Shown: piece after piece, positions 1 through 8,500 of the stretch | Position numbering within the stretch: the first letter of the stretch is position 1 | Layout: the number at the start of each line of letters is the position of its first letter | Assembly: GCA_035649275.1 (NCBI GenBank) | Contig: DASRJW010000138.1 | Span: forward strand, 1-35,224 | Length of the DNA: 35,224 nt | Direction: 5' to 3' | Source: Candidatus Krumholzibacteriia bacterium | GTDB lineage: Bacteria > Krumholzibacteriota > Krumholzibacteriia > G020349025 | The notes under the pieces: generated by a model | The model's input: the letters and a program-made list of their open reading frames with translations, nothing else | Told to the model about the DNA's origin: nothing | The model's database searches: none | Translations under genes and position numbers: made by a program

Positions 1-142
1 CTGCGAGCCGCTGGCCCCATCCAGTGCCGATGCATGACTGTCATCCTACCTGCTAGCCCTACTTACTTAAACAGGGCCTTGACGAATCCCCACGTTCCCC
101 TCGCGCTCGGTGTCTGGCTATAGTGGATCACGCGGACGCAAC

Positions 143-233
143 GGAGTGGGGATGAGTGGGGACGGCCGATTTCAGATTTGAAATCCGCGGGGCCGCAAGG
201 CTCTTGGGGGTTCGAATCCCTCATCCTCCGCCA
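143..233 (+). tRNA. tRNA-Ser(UGA)-like sequence with aberrant 5' half
   Basis: The 3' half is textbook class II tRNA. It has a seven-base loop TTTGAAA with anticodon TGA (about 178-184), a long variable arm with a GGGCC/GGCTC stem and GCAA loop (190-204), a T arm with TTCGAAT loop (206-222), a seven-base acceptor strand ATCCTCC, discriminator G (230) and encoded CCA (231-233). G73 plus the long variable arm indicates serine. A total length of 91 fits if the 5' end is GGAG at 143. However, only the outer four acceptor pairs form well, the anticodon stem has two mismatches, and the D stem cannot be drawn, although an AGTGG D-loop-like motif is present. It is either a degenerate tRNA gene or a 3' tRNA fragment left by integration or recombination. 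tRNA-Sec was considered, but the acceptor stem has seven rather than eight bases. Confidence 0.5.
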
Positions 234-374
234 CTCTGGCCTTCCTCAGTTTCGCGCTGATGATCATCGAACAAACGAAGAGGGACCGACGGAAATCGGC
301 CCCCTTGCTTCGGATGTCAGCGGTGCGTCGTCCTGCCACTTCGACGAGGCAAGACGCGCGCTGCATCTGGGTGC

Positions 375-644
375 TTACACCGCCGGCCGGCGCTGCGATG
401 TTGGTCGCAGCCGGGCTTCGCGGACGTTCAAGTTGTTCCCGCCGAGCTGGTGGCTGTCGAGGGCGCTGATGGCTGTCTCGCCACCCGTTTCCATCTCGAC
501 GAATCCGAATCCCCGCGGGCTGCCCGTGTCGCGGTCGGTGATCAAGCGCACCGACGTCACGGATCCATGCGAGGAAAACAGGTCACGGAGCTGGTCATGG
601 GTGGCTTCGGCGGGCAGGTTGCCCACATAGATGATCTTCGGCAT
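375..644 (-). CDS. Small RRM-domain RNA-binding protein
   Basis: An 89-residue protein that is almost entirely one RNA recognition motif. RNP2 is seen as IIYVGNL (residues 3-9) and RNP1 as RGFGFVEM (about 44-51), with the expected alternating beta/alpha pattern between them. Single-RRM proteins of this size are known in cyanobacteria, proteobacteria and other groups as general RNA-binding, often cold-responsive, proteins. They bind single-stranded RNA through aromatic RNP residues, and both RNP aromatics are retained here. The ATG at 644 was chosen because a strong AGGAGG lies at 653-658; the longer reading from 662 would start upstream of that site. The gene appears monocistronic and is preceded by a highly structured leader (661-729), which suggests post-transcriptional or self-regulation (inference). 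Confidence 0.9.
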   Translation of the reverse strand: MPKIIYVGNLPAEATHDQLRDLFSSHGSVTSVRLITDRDTGSPRGFGFVEMETGGETAISALDSHQLGGNNLNVREARLRPTSQRRPAV

Positions 645-660
645 GTCTCGCTCCTCCTGC

Positions 661-729
661 AAAGGCCTTTGGGTGCTCGCTCACGCACCCGTTCCCTCCC
701 GTGTGGGAAGGGCTGACCCACTTGGTCAG
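661..729 (-). promoter_or_regulatory. Structured 5' leader of the RRM gene: three hairpins plus a palindrome
   Basis: Reading toward the RRM start, three stem-loops follow each other almost without gaps. CTGACC/GGTCAG has a 5-base loop (713-729), CCCTTCCC/GGGAGGG has a 4-base loop and one bulge (about 694-712), and GGGTGC/GCACCC has an 8-base loop (671-690). The palindrome AAAGGCCTTT (661-670) comes next, immediately before the Shine-Dalgarno sequence. Their position just upstream of an RNA-binding protein gene suggests an RNA thermosensor or autoregulatory leader. There is no experimental support, and no known riboswitch consensus was recognised. Confidence 0.5.
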
Positions 730-1091
730 TCTGCAAATGGCGACATTGGGAACTGGAGCGAATCTCGGGAAGACGATCAGAGCGTGACTTCAGGAGGATT
801 CACGCCTCGCGCACCAAGTGCACTTGCGCAAGCATCATAGCAGCTGCACCTCCCAGGTGCCACATCTATTTTTCGTGAGGCCCGGGTTGCCATCCTCCTC
901 ACGGCACGCCTCCGCGGATCTCCTTCTGGTACCTGCCGCTCGAGCCGCGGCCCTCCAGACTGCAGCGTGGATGATCCCGACGGGCGCGAGCTTCACTGCC
1001 GCACGCTGCCTGACGGAACTTCACGCCAGACTCCGCGACGCAGCCGCGTTCATCTTCCCGAATCACCAGGTCCGCGCCGCGGCACTCGTTC
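730..1091. other. Gene-free stretch with overlapping palindromes
   Basis: No convincing coding frame is seen here; open frames have compositions typical of GC-rich shadows. The only structured element is a pair of overlapping palindromes, CAAGTGCACTTG (815-826) and CTTGCGCAAG (823-832), giving the period CAAG-N4-CTTG-N4-CAAG that could be a repressor operator. A possible minus-strand -10 element, TATGAT, lies beside it at 834-839, but no good -35 box was found, so a promoter for the RRM gene is only a guess. Confidence 0.3.
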
Positions 1092-1460
1092 TCAATGACT
1101 GTCTCTCGTGCAGTGCGCGTCGTGAAACGCGATCCCGGCTGCCGTCAGGTCGAACGTCTTGTCGTGACGCTGGTCGGTGACCAGCACGACCATCTTGCGC
1201 ATCCGCAGGATCCCGACGTCTTCCATCTGCATCGGCATCCGGTGCTTGTGCTTCTGGATCTCCGGATGCTCGAGCCAGTCGAATTGCTCGTTCGGCCCCT
1301 TGTATGCGTGGAACTCCGGTGACGCCGCCGGCGGCGTCTTCCGGTGCATCGTCACGAGGGTGTGCAGAAGCTCGTCCACCCTCTTGTGAAGAGGCCAGAA
1401 TACCGCGTTTGTCAACGGATCCCTCCCTCTCGTTTGCTGCTGGAGGAACTCGATCTGCAA
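1092..1460 (-). CDS. Hypothetical protein, 122 residues
   Basis: I do not recognise a family. The reading frame is plausible: it has a balanced charged composition, no long Arg/Pro/Gly runs of the kind seen in shadow frames, an amphipathic helix-like start and several His and Met residues (HKHRMPMQMEDVGILRMRK near residues 69-87), followed by a beta-like stretch MVVLVTDQ. The start is uncertain. The first candidate is a TTG at 1460 without a visible Shine-Dalgarno site, and the frame stays open further upstream, so the protein may be longer or a 3' fragment of a decayed gene. There is no signal peptide or membrane segment. It lies on the same strand as the RRM gene but about 430 bases away, so no functional link is implied. 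Confidence 0.45.
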   Translation of the reverse strand: MQIEFLQQQTRGRDPLTNAVFWPLHKRVDELLHTLVTMHRKTPPAASPEFHAYKGPNEQFDWLEHPEIQKHKHRMPMQMEDVGILRMRKMVVLVTDQRHDKTFDLTAAGIAFHDAHCTRDSH

Positions 1461-1628
1461 AGATCGTAGCAGAGAGCAACGGCCAGCGTCACGGTTTCGT
1501 TCCGCGTTCGGCGCCTGTCGCGGAGGGGAGGCGCATCTTCATTGCACCTTGCTCTGGCTGGAGACTGGGCCGAGGCCCCAACGTGCGCGCATGCCGTGCC
1601 GGAAGCGTTCGCGCTTCACCGCGCCGTG

Positions 1629-4397
1629 CTAACGCACGAGGACGACCTTGCGCTGCAGGACGGCGTCGGACGTCGTCAGGCGGACGATGTACAGCCCGCG
1701 CCCGGCACGGCGGCCCGATGCCGCAACGCGATCCCATAGCGCTTCGTGCGATCCCGGGGCCTGGTCTGCCACATCGAGAGCCCGGACGAGCCGCCCGCGC
1801 ACATCGAGGATCTCGAACCGCGTGCGCCGGCTCGCTTCTCCGAGCGTATAGCGGATGCGCACAGGGGAGCCGCCGGGAGGCTCGATGACCCGTGCGAGCG
1901 CGGTCATGGGATGGCGCAGATCGCGAGCCGCCTCGATGGGCCCGGCGAGAGTGGAAGACCCATCGGCGCGCATGAGCAGCAGCCGGTACCAATACGTTTG
2001 GCCTGGCAGGGCGGTGCCATCGACGTACGACATCACACCCGCGGACGTCGGCAAAACGGCGAGTAGCCGGTACGGGCCTTCGCGACGGTCGGCTCGTTGC
2101 ACGCCGACGTCGAAGGCTGGATCGCCGCTCGCGTACGCGACGCGCCAGTGGAGGCGGATTCCCGCCTCCGTGGCCGTCGAAACGAAGTCCTCGATGCTGA
2201 CATGCGTCGGGTGCGAGCGATTCCAGAGAATCGTCACCCCTGGTGAGCCCGCGTTGGCAACGGCTATGTCCTGTCTGCCATCGCTATTCAGGTCGGCGAT
2301 CCGGAGTTCGCGGGGACTCTTTCCGACGCCGAAGCAGGACCTCTCGCCGAAGGTGCCATCACCCGCGCCGGATGCGATACAAACATCATTCGTCCACTGC
2401 AGCTCCAAGAGATCGTCGAAGCTGTCGCCGTCCAAGTCGTCGAGCGCGAGATCCCAGGCGAAGCCGCCGGTGAACAAGATCTCCGCCCCGAGCTCCGGCG
2501 TGCCTGTGCCCAACAACGTGACCCTGCGGTACGAGGAGCCGTGCTCTGCGTAGGCGTACTGCACGAGGACGATGTCGGTGTGCGCGTCGCCGTCGACGTT
2601 TCCCGCCGCCATGCGGTCGCAGGACCATCCGGTCAGTCGCAGCAACTGAGGCGCGAAGGAGCCGTCGCCGTTGCCGAGGATCGTACCCAGCGCCCCCCTC
2701 CCCCCTTCGAAGTAGGAGGAGCCGTAACTCACCAGGATGTCCATGTCTCCGTCCTCGTCCACGTCGAGTGACTCGAGGTCGTTAATGTGGCTCTGCGCCA
2801 TCGCGCCGAGGACGCGGGGCTCAGCGAAGGTCCCGTCTCCAATGCCCCGACGCAGGGACACTTGCCGCCCGGCGCCGACCAGATCGAGGATGCCGTCGCC
2901 ATCGAAGTCCGCGAGATCGGCGGCTACGGAAGAAGCCGCGTCCGGGAGCGGGTCGAATCCGCCGTCGCCGCGGCCGAGGAGAACTCGGAGAGAGCTTCCG
3001 GAGAGCACCGCGTCCGTGTCGCCATCCAGGTCCAGGTCACCCAGAGCGAGAAGCGAACCCTTCGGAGCCGCGAGGTCCGCGGTGCGCAGGAAAGCGCCAG
3101 TTCCCGTCCCCGCGAAGAAGGCGATGCCGTCCTCTGCCGAACGGTCGTTCGCGTACGTGGCGGCGATGTCGAGCGCGCCGTCGCGATCGAGGTCGCAGGT
3201 CGCGACGCTGCGCGTCGGTCCGCCCGTAGGAATCTCGCCTTCGCTGCCGAAACTGCCGTCGCCGTTTCCGTAGGCGATCGCCACCATCCCCGTGCCAGTG
3301 GTCATGGCGACGTCGGCCCGCCCGTCCCCGTCGAAGTCGGAGGTCACGAGCGTCGACGCCCCCGGGGCGGCCACCGAATCCCTGGGCTTGGCGAGACCGC
3401 CAGGCGTGCCTCGGTAGACAGAAAGTGTCCCATCGTCCCAGACGGCGACGAGGTCGGAGAAGCCATCCCCGTCGAGGTCGGAGGCGGCGAGTCCGTACGG
3501 GTGCTCCGGTGTGCCGCGCGTGTCGACGACCTGCCCCATTCCGAACGTTCCTCGGCCGAGGTTCGGGAAGAACATCACATTCGTGGCGTTGGCGGTCGCG
3601 ATGTCGATGACGGTGTCGCCGTCCAGGTCGGCGAGCACGATGGCACGGGGACTGTAGTAGGAATCGAGCGCTGCTGGAAAGCCGAAGGAGCCGTTGCCGT
3701 TGAAGAGCAAAGACACGCCGCCACGGCTCGCCGACACACAAGCCGCGAGATCCAGATCCCCGTCGGAGTCCAAGTCGGCGCTCGCCACAGCCGTGGGCAA
3801 CCTGCCGAAGCTCAAGGTCACGCGGTCGCCGAAGCCGCCACCGCCGTCACCTCTCCAAACGAAGACTTCGTCCGTGCCGCGGCTCGCCGCCACCAGATCG
3901 AGGTGTGCGTCGGAGTTCAGGTGCGATGTCGTCAGATAGTCCGCGGCGGCCGCCAGGCTCGTGTGGACGGTGAACGTCCCGTCACCGTCTCCGAGAAGGA
4001 TCGAGATCAGACCTTCACCCTCCTGCCGGTGCGCGACCGCCAGGTCCAATCTCCCGTCGGCGTCGAAGTCGCCAGCGGCGAGAGCGCCGGCGTCCGCGAC
4101 AACGTCGGAGTCGAGCCTTGATCTCGGGATCCGCCCGGCATTCCCGAGCCAGACCGAAATGCCCTGCGGACCGGAGTTCGCCGTCGCGATGTCGGCGACG
4201 CCGTCCCCGTCAAAATCCCCGGCGGCGACCCAGAGCGCCCTGCCTCCGGTGGAGGCGGAGATGAAGCTCGAGTCGAAACGGACGTCGAACGCGCGCCCGG
4301 GCGGCGCGACAACGAGCGTTACGAACGCCGCACACCACACGCGGCCTGGGATTGCCGCGCCAGGTCGATCTCGCGAATGGCGTGAATACTGCTTCAT
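1629..4397 (-). CDS. Secreted FG-GAP/VCBS repeat protein with C-terminal sorting domain
   Basis: A 922-residue exported protein. Residues 1-36 form a signal peptide with core AAFVTLVVAPPGRA. About 60-730 contain fourteen FG-GAP/VCBS repeats, each with a calcium-binding D-x-D-x-D-G loop such as GDFDGDGVADIA or SDFDGDGRADVA. Fourteen such blades fit two seven-bladed beta-propellers. Residues of about 731-825 look like a fibronectin III-type fold, and about 830-922 are a FlgD-like Ig / type IX-like sorting domain ending in KVVLVR. Such proteins act at the cell surface or outside, often in adhesion or ligand binding; no enzymatic motif is seen. The ATG at 4397 is chosen because it starts the signal peptide and overlaps the stop of the upstream gene as ATGA, implying translational coupling. 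Residues encoded upstream of it in the same frame are the shadow of the neighbouring gene. Confidence 0.9.
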   Translation of the reverse strand: MKQYSRHSRDRPGAAIPGRVWCAAFVTLVVAPPGRAFDVRFDSSFISASTGGRALWVAAGDFDGDGVADIATANSGPQGISVWLGNAGRIPRSRLDSDVVADAGALAAGDFDADGRLDLAVAHRQEGEGLISILLGDGDGTFTVHTSLAAAADYLTTSHLNSDAHLDLVAASRGTDEVFVWRGDGGGGFGDRVTLSFGRLPTAVASADLDSDGDLDLAACVSASRGGVSLLFNGNGSFGFPAALDSYYSPRAIVLADLDGDTVIDIATANATNVMFFPNLGRGTFGMGQVVDTRGTPEHPYGLAASDLDGDGFSDLVAVWDDGTLSVYRGTPGGLAKPRDSVAAPGASTLVTSDFDGDGRADVAMTTGTGMVAIAYGNGDGSFGSEGEIPTGGPTRSVATCDLDRDGALDIAATYANDRSAEDGIAFFAGTGTGAFLRTADLAAPKGSLLALGDLDLDGDTDAVLSGSSLRVLLGRGDGGFDPLPDAASSVAADLADFDGDGILDLVGAGRQVSLRRGIGDGTFAEPRVLGAMAQSHINDLESLDVDEDGDMDILVSYGSSYFEGGRGALGTILGNGDGSFAPQLLRLTGWSCDRMAAGNVDGDAHTDIVLVQYAYAEHGSSYRRVTLLGTGTPELGAEILFTGGFAWDLALDDLDGDSFDDLLELQWTNDVCIASGAGDGTFGERSCFGVGKSPRELRIADLNSDGRQDIAVANAGSPGVTILWNRSHPTHVSIEDFVSTATEAGIRLHWRVAYASGDPAFDVGVQRADRREGPYRLLAVLPTSAGVMSYVDGTALPGQTYWYRLLLMRADGSSTLAGPIEAARDLRHPMTALARVIEPPGGSPVRIRYTLGEASRRTRFEILDVRGRLVRALDVADQAPGSHEALWDRVAASGRRAGRGLYIVRLTTSDAVLQRKVVLVR

Positions 4398-5041
4398 GGG
4401 CGATACATCGATTTGATCGTTCCCCAAGTTCCACGGGTGATTGCTGTCGGCGGCTCGCAGACGTAGATGCGGAACGTGTAGTCCGGATCCCCGATATCCG
4501 CCCCATGCCGGATCCAGCTCCCTTCCGGGATGCGCGTGTACGCCGCGCCGCGCGGGTAGGGGTCGAACTGTCCGCCGAGCCAGCCGCAACCGCCACCCGT
4601 CGTTCGCAGGACGAGCGTGTACGTAACAGCAGGGGCGACGCTGGCGGAGGCAGCGAAGTCGATCCCGACCCAATGTCGATCCACTGGAACGTAGGCGAGG
4701 GGCACACTCGAACTCGAAATCACCGTGCCCGGAAAACCGCGGCGGATCTCGGCGACGAGGGAGTCCTCGAACAATCTCCCGAACGACCGATTGCCGAGGA
4801 ACTCGATGCGCGTCAGGTGACCCGCATGGCCGACGACGAAGGTCTGGGCGCGGTAGTAATCGGCCGATGGGCCGCCGGAGATCCCGGGCCACAGCTGCTG
4901 GGCCTGGTCCGGGACCTCGCAGGACGCGGCGCATGCTGGCATCGGCCGCAACACCGCGACGAGGAGCACGCAGACACGCACGTCATGGCGCACCGCCGGC
5001 TTCCCGGAGACGCGGGACCTGAAGAGTCGGGCGAATCGCAT
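4394..5041 (-). CDS. Secreted beta-sandwich protein coupled to the FG-GAP gene
   Basis: A 215-residue protein with a signal peptide (arginine-rich start, core VCVLLVAVLRPMPACA, cleavage near residue 39). The mature part has a pattern common to extracellular lectin-like or anchor beta-sandwich domains: an early AQTFVVG strand, then LTRIEFLG, then a paired W-V-G-I-D-F / YTLVLRTTGGG segment and a late W-rich region. I cannot assign a ligand. There are paired cysteines early and late (SCEVP and VCEPP) that could form a disulfide. The start at 5041 is chosen for the signal peptide; the much longer open frame upstream (to 5869) runs through the transposase remnant and the protease gene antisense-like frames. 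The stop overlaps the next start by four bases, so this and the FG-GAP protein are probably made together and may form a complex (inference). Confidence 0.75.
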   Translation of the reverse strand: MRFARLFRSRVSGKPAVRHDVRVCVLLVAVLRPMPACAASCEVPDQAQQLWPGISGGPSADYYRAQTFVVGHAGHLTRIEFLGNRSFGRLFEDSLVAEIRRGFPGTVISSSSVPLAYVPVDRHWVGIDFAASASVAPAVTYTLVLRTTGGGCGWLGGQFDPYPRGAAYTRIPEGSWIRHGADIGDPDYTFRIYVCEPPTAITRGTWGTIKSMYRP

Positions 5042-5147
5042 GGCGTACTCGCACCTGCACGAAACTTTCGAACGAGAGCATTGTACCGCGCGCGGCAAGG
5101 GATAGGAAGTCCTTGCCAGCCGGGGTGGTGGTTCGTTCCGCGTTATT

Positions 5148-5365
5148 TTGAGTTCCGTGAGGTGCTCGGCCAGTGTTCTGCCACAAAGCGCCAGGTGCGG
5201 CCTGCGGTGGTTGTATTCGCTTTCCCCGCGTGTTTCTTCCGCAGCTCCTGAGGTGTTCTGAAGACCGTGCGGCGATAGAATTCGTCCTCGTGGGTACGAT
5301 GACTCCTCTCGACCTTGCCCTTGGCCTCGGGAGAGGCAGCTGGAGTATGGCGGTGCTCGCACACA
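5148..5365 (-). pseudogene. IS481-like transposase remnant, frameshifted
   Basis: Two reading frames together give the C-terminal end of a DDE integrase-core transposase. The first (about 5365-5235) reads SPEAKGKVERSHRTHEDEFY. The second, after a shift near 5225-5245, reads EYNHRRPHLALCGRTLAEHL. The GKVERSHRT block and the YNhxRPHxALxGxTpxEHL block are hallmarks of IS481/IS3-type transposases. The N-terminal two thirds, including the first catalytic Asp residues, are missing, and no inverted repeats or target duplication were found. The element is dead. It sits between the M6 protease gene and the 215-residue gene and marks an old insertion in this secreted-protein block. Confidence 0.75.
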
Positions 5366-5529
5366 GCCTGTTGGGGGACGTGTACGACAAGAAGGCTCGG
5401 CAACAAGAGTCTCCCTGCCAGCAGGATCCCTCCTTCGGGGAGGCCACCAAGCCTCCGGAGGTCGGGCGGAAATCCGCAACGTCGCCGACGGCCACGTGCC
5501 ATTCAGGGCCGTCTGCTCCGAGCCCTGGG

Positions 5530-8500
5530 CTATTGCAGCACCGCGAGCTTCCGCGTCAGCCGACGCGTCCCCACCTGCAGTTCGTAGATGTAGAGACCGC
5601 TCGCCACCCGTGTGCCCGTGGCGTCGATCCCGTTCCAGGTGACGCGGTAGGCGCCTTCCTCCTGCCAGGAGTCCACGAGCCGACGCACCACGCGCCCGGC
5701 CACGTTGTAGATGGTGAGCCGCACGTGCCCGGCGTCCTCGGGGGCAACGGCGTAGTGGATGGTCGTGGCCGGATTCATCGGGTTCGGGCGGTTCTGCTCG
5801 AGAACCGTCAGACGCGGCGTCCTGTTCTCCGTCAGATCCGTCGTGCCGCAGGCTGGAGTTCCGTCGCACACCGTCTCGAACGTGCCGGAATCGGTGAGCG
5901 AGATCTCATCGAGCCACCAGCCCTCGGCCGGCGTCAGGTTGGCGGCGTTGCAGCCGAGGCGCCAGCGGACGAGCACGGACTTGCCGGCGTAGAGCGGCTG
6001 GCCGAGGGGCGCCGTCATGCCACCGAGGTTCACAGTCACCATTTGGAAGCCGTTCGAGTTGCCGCTCCAGAAGAGCGTTCCCCTGGCGAAGGGGCTGCCA
6101 TTCGGGTTCACCGGCACACGCGTCGAGTTGTAGGTGTTGCCGATGTCCTGCCAGGTCGCACCGCCGTCCGCGGAGATCTCCAGCACCGCGCCGTCGTACC
6201 CATCCTCGAGGACGTACTGGTGCCGGAAGCTGAGCACGGAAGTCGGGCTGACGTAGAGCAGCGGCGAGACGAGGACGATGTTCTTGATCGCTGGAGAGTC
6301 GCTGGCGAACCAGGCGTGTGTAGGGCTGTAGGCCGCGCTCGTTGTATAGCCCCAGTCGTCGACACCGCTCAGGGCCGCATGGGTGAACCCATTTGGCGCG
6401 GTTCCCTCCATGTCATCGAAGAACTGCAGCGGCACCAGCTCCCGGTTCGACTCGAGCTCGAGGTCGAAGGTGCGCGTCACCGTGTAACCGCCTTCGGCGC
6501 TGAGATCGAGCGCCAGAGTGGCGGTCGTGAGGCACGGCGTCTGCGAGCTCACGCGGATCGCGAACGGTTGGTCGCCGCCCTCGAAGTGCTGCGCGTCGAG
6601 GTCGCCGTAACCGGAGGTCGGATGCTCCACCGAGAGATGGTTGGAGAGGCTGCGGAGCGTCGCGCCCACGGCCTTGGCGTGCGTGCCGCCAGCGTTCCGC
6701 ACCGTCACCGCGAGGCTCAGGCTTTCGCCGCCGTCAGGCCGGCCGTCGCCGTCGCAGCCTGCCACCTCCGCCACCTGCACGGCGTCGATCACCAGATCCG
6801 GGGCGTCGCAGGCAAGTGTCACGTTGCGTTCCACCACGTTGGCGTCGACGTTCCCCTGGCTGTCGCGCGCCCGCACCACGAAGTAATAGGTGGCGTTGGG
6901 GGTGAGACCGGTGACGCGATGCTTGAGCAGACTGGTGGAGGCGATCGGCGTCACCGTCGGTACCGGGGAGGAGGAGGAAGCGTAGATGAGATAGGTTACG
7001 GGCGGGCTCATGTCGCTCGCCGCCTGCCACTTGAGGTCGGCAACATCGCAAGCCGGCGTGTTGGGGTTGCTGGCCGTTTCGAGCCCGGCGAAGATGGGGG
7101 CGTCCGTCTCGGCGCCTGTGCAGAGCGCTGTGGCCTCGCACTGCTGGCGCAGGATCGCGGCATGGGTCACCTGGTAGTCGTCGAGGTTCCAGCCGGGAAG
7201 CACGACCCCGGAGGAAGCCAGGTCGGTGGCCATCCGGAAGCGCAGCAGGCAAGTCTGGCCTTGCCAGGGCGCCATCGCCAGGTTCACGGCGTCGAAGAGC
7301 GGGTAGCTGGCGTTCATGCCGTTCCAGCACCGCCGACCCGAGATGGAAGACTGCGGGTTGACCATGACCGCGTCGTCGTACCCGACGTCGGTCTGGTCAC
7401 CGACATCGATCCAGCTTTCGCCGCCGTCCAGCGACAGCTCGAGAAGGCAGCCGTCCCAGTCGTTCTCCGTGTCGTACCGGTGCCAGAACGTTACCACCGT
7501 GGTGGCAGACGGCACGAAGGCCGGGGGTTCGAGCGTGACGTCCTTGCCCGTGGGCGGGGCGACGCTGAACCAGGAGTGGCCGGGGATGGCGCCGAACGTG
7601 TGGTTGCCGTTCGTGTTGTGGGACCAGTCGTCTTCGTTGATGGTGGAGCCATGCTGCCAGCCGTTCTCCGTCCCTGACTCCATGTCGTCCACGAAGGGCG
7701 AAATCGCCACGAAGAGCGAATCGACGGCGAGCTGGACGAGGATGTTCTGGGTTACCGAGTAGCCTCCCGCCGCCGCCAGATCGAGGGCCAGCGAGGCAGT
7801 GGCGCCACAGAAGGCGCCTGGGTTCCCGTGGATACGGAACGGCACGATCGTGCTGCCGACCCTGCCGCGCCCGAGGTCCGGGAACTGCGCCGACCCCTGC
7901 ACCACGGAGAGCATGGGATTCTGGCTGGTGAGGGTGCCGGTGATCCCGGTCGCCGGGGCCGCTGTGGGCCCGTTGCGGATCGTGACCGCGAGGCTCACGT
8001 TTTCGCCGGGATCGACGAAGCCGTCCAGATCGCAGCCTCCGGAGACACGGGAGAAAGACACGGAGAGCGATGGCGTAGTGTCGCAGACCTGACCCACGCT
8101 GAAGCTCGCCAGCATCTTCTGGCTGCTCGGTCCGATGTTGCGCACGCTGACTCCGGTGGCGGCGCCGGCATGATCGCGCGACGAGGGCAACGTCGTATCG
8201 TCCCAGTTGGCGTTGTTCTCGGCGCTGAAGAAATCCTCCGACTCGCCGAACCACGGGCCCACGACGGGCGGCGCCGCTGTTTGCATCTCCCACTGGTTAT
8301 CGGCCTCGATCACCATCACCTGATAATGACCGGTCAGGCACGGGTTGCCCGTTGGGCAGGACTCGTCATTCTGCGTCAGGACGTTGTTGTCTATGTGCGT
8401 GATCAGAAAACCGGTGCCAAGAAGGTACTGGTCCCACTTCTTGCGCTGCCGGTTCTCCACCAGGAACCACTCGTTCTGCGAGTAATCCCCGCCGCGCCAG

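Noticed and set aside
143-233. tRNA-Sec interpretation of the tRNA-like sequence
   Set aside because: TCA can be placed in a loop, but the stems fit worse and the acceptor strand before the T arm has seven rather than eight bases. The loop TTTGAAA with G73 fits serine.
818-1180. 120-residue plus-strand open frame
   Set aside because: No ribosome binding site, no domain pattern, and it overlaps the more protein-like minus-strand frame.
2787-4121. 444-residue plus-strand open frame
   Set aside because: Antisense shadow of the FG-GAP repeats; the repeated VEVGG-like pattern comes from the repeated DNA.
4398-4934. N-terminal extension of the FG-GAP protein frame
   Set aside because: Arg/Pro-rich shadow of the 215-residue gene. 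The signal peptide begins at 4397.
5042-5869. N-terminal extension of the 215-residue gene
   Set aside because: The frame passes through the transposase remnant and the M6 3' end; only a segment matches transposase and the rest is non-protein-like.
5173-7677. 834-residue plus-strand open frame
   Set aside because: It runs antisense to the M6 protease gene and transposase remnant and shows no signal peptide or known motif.
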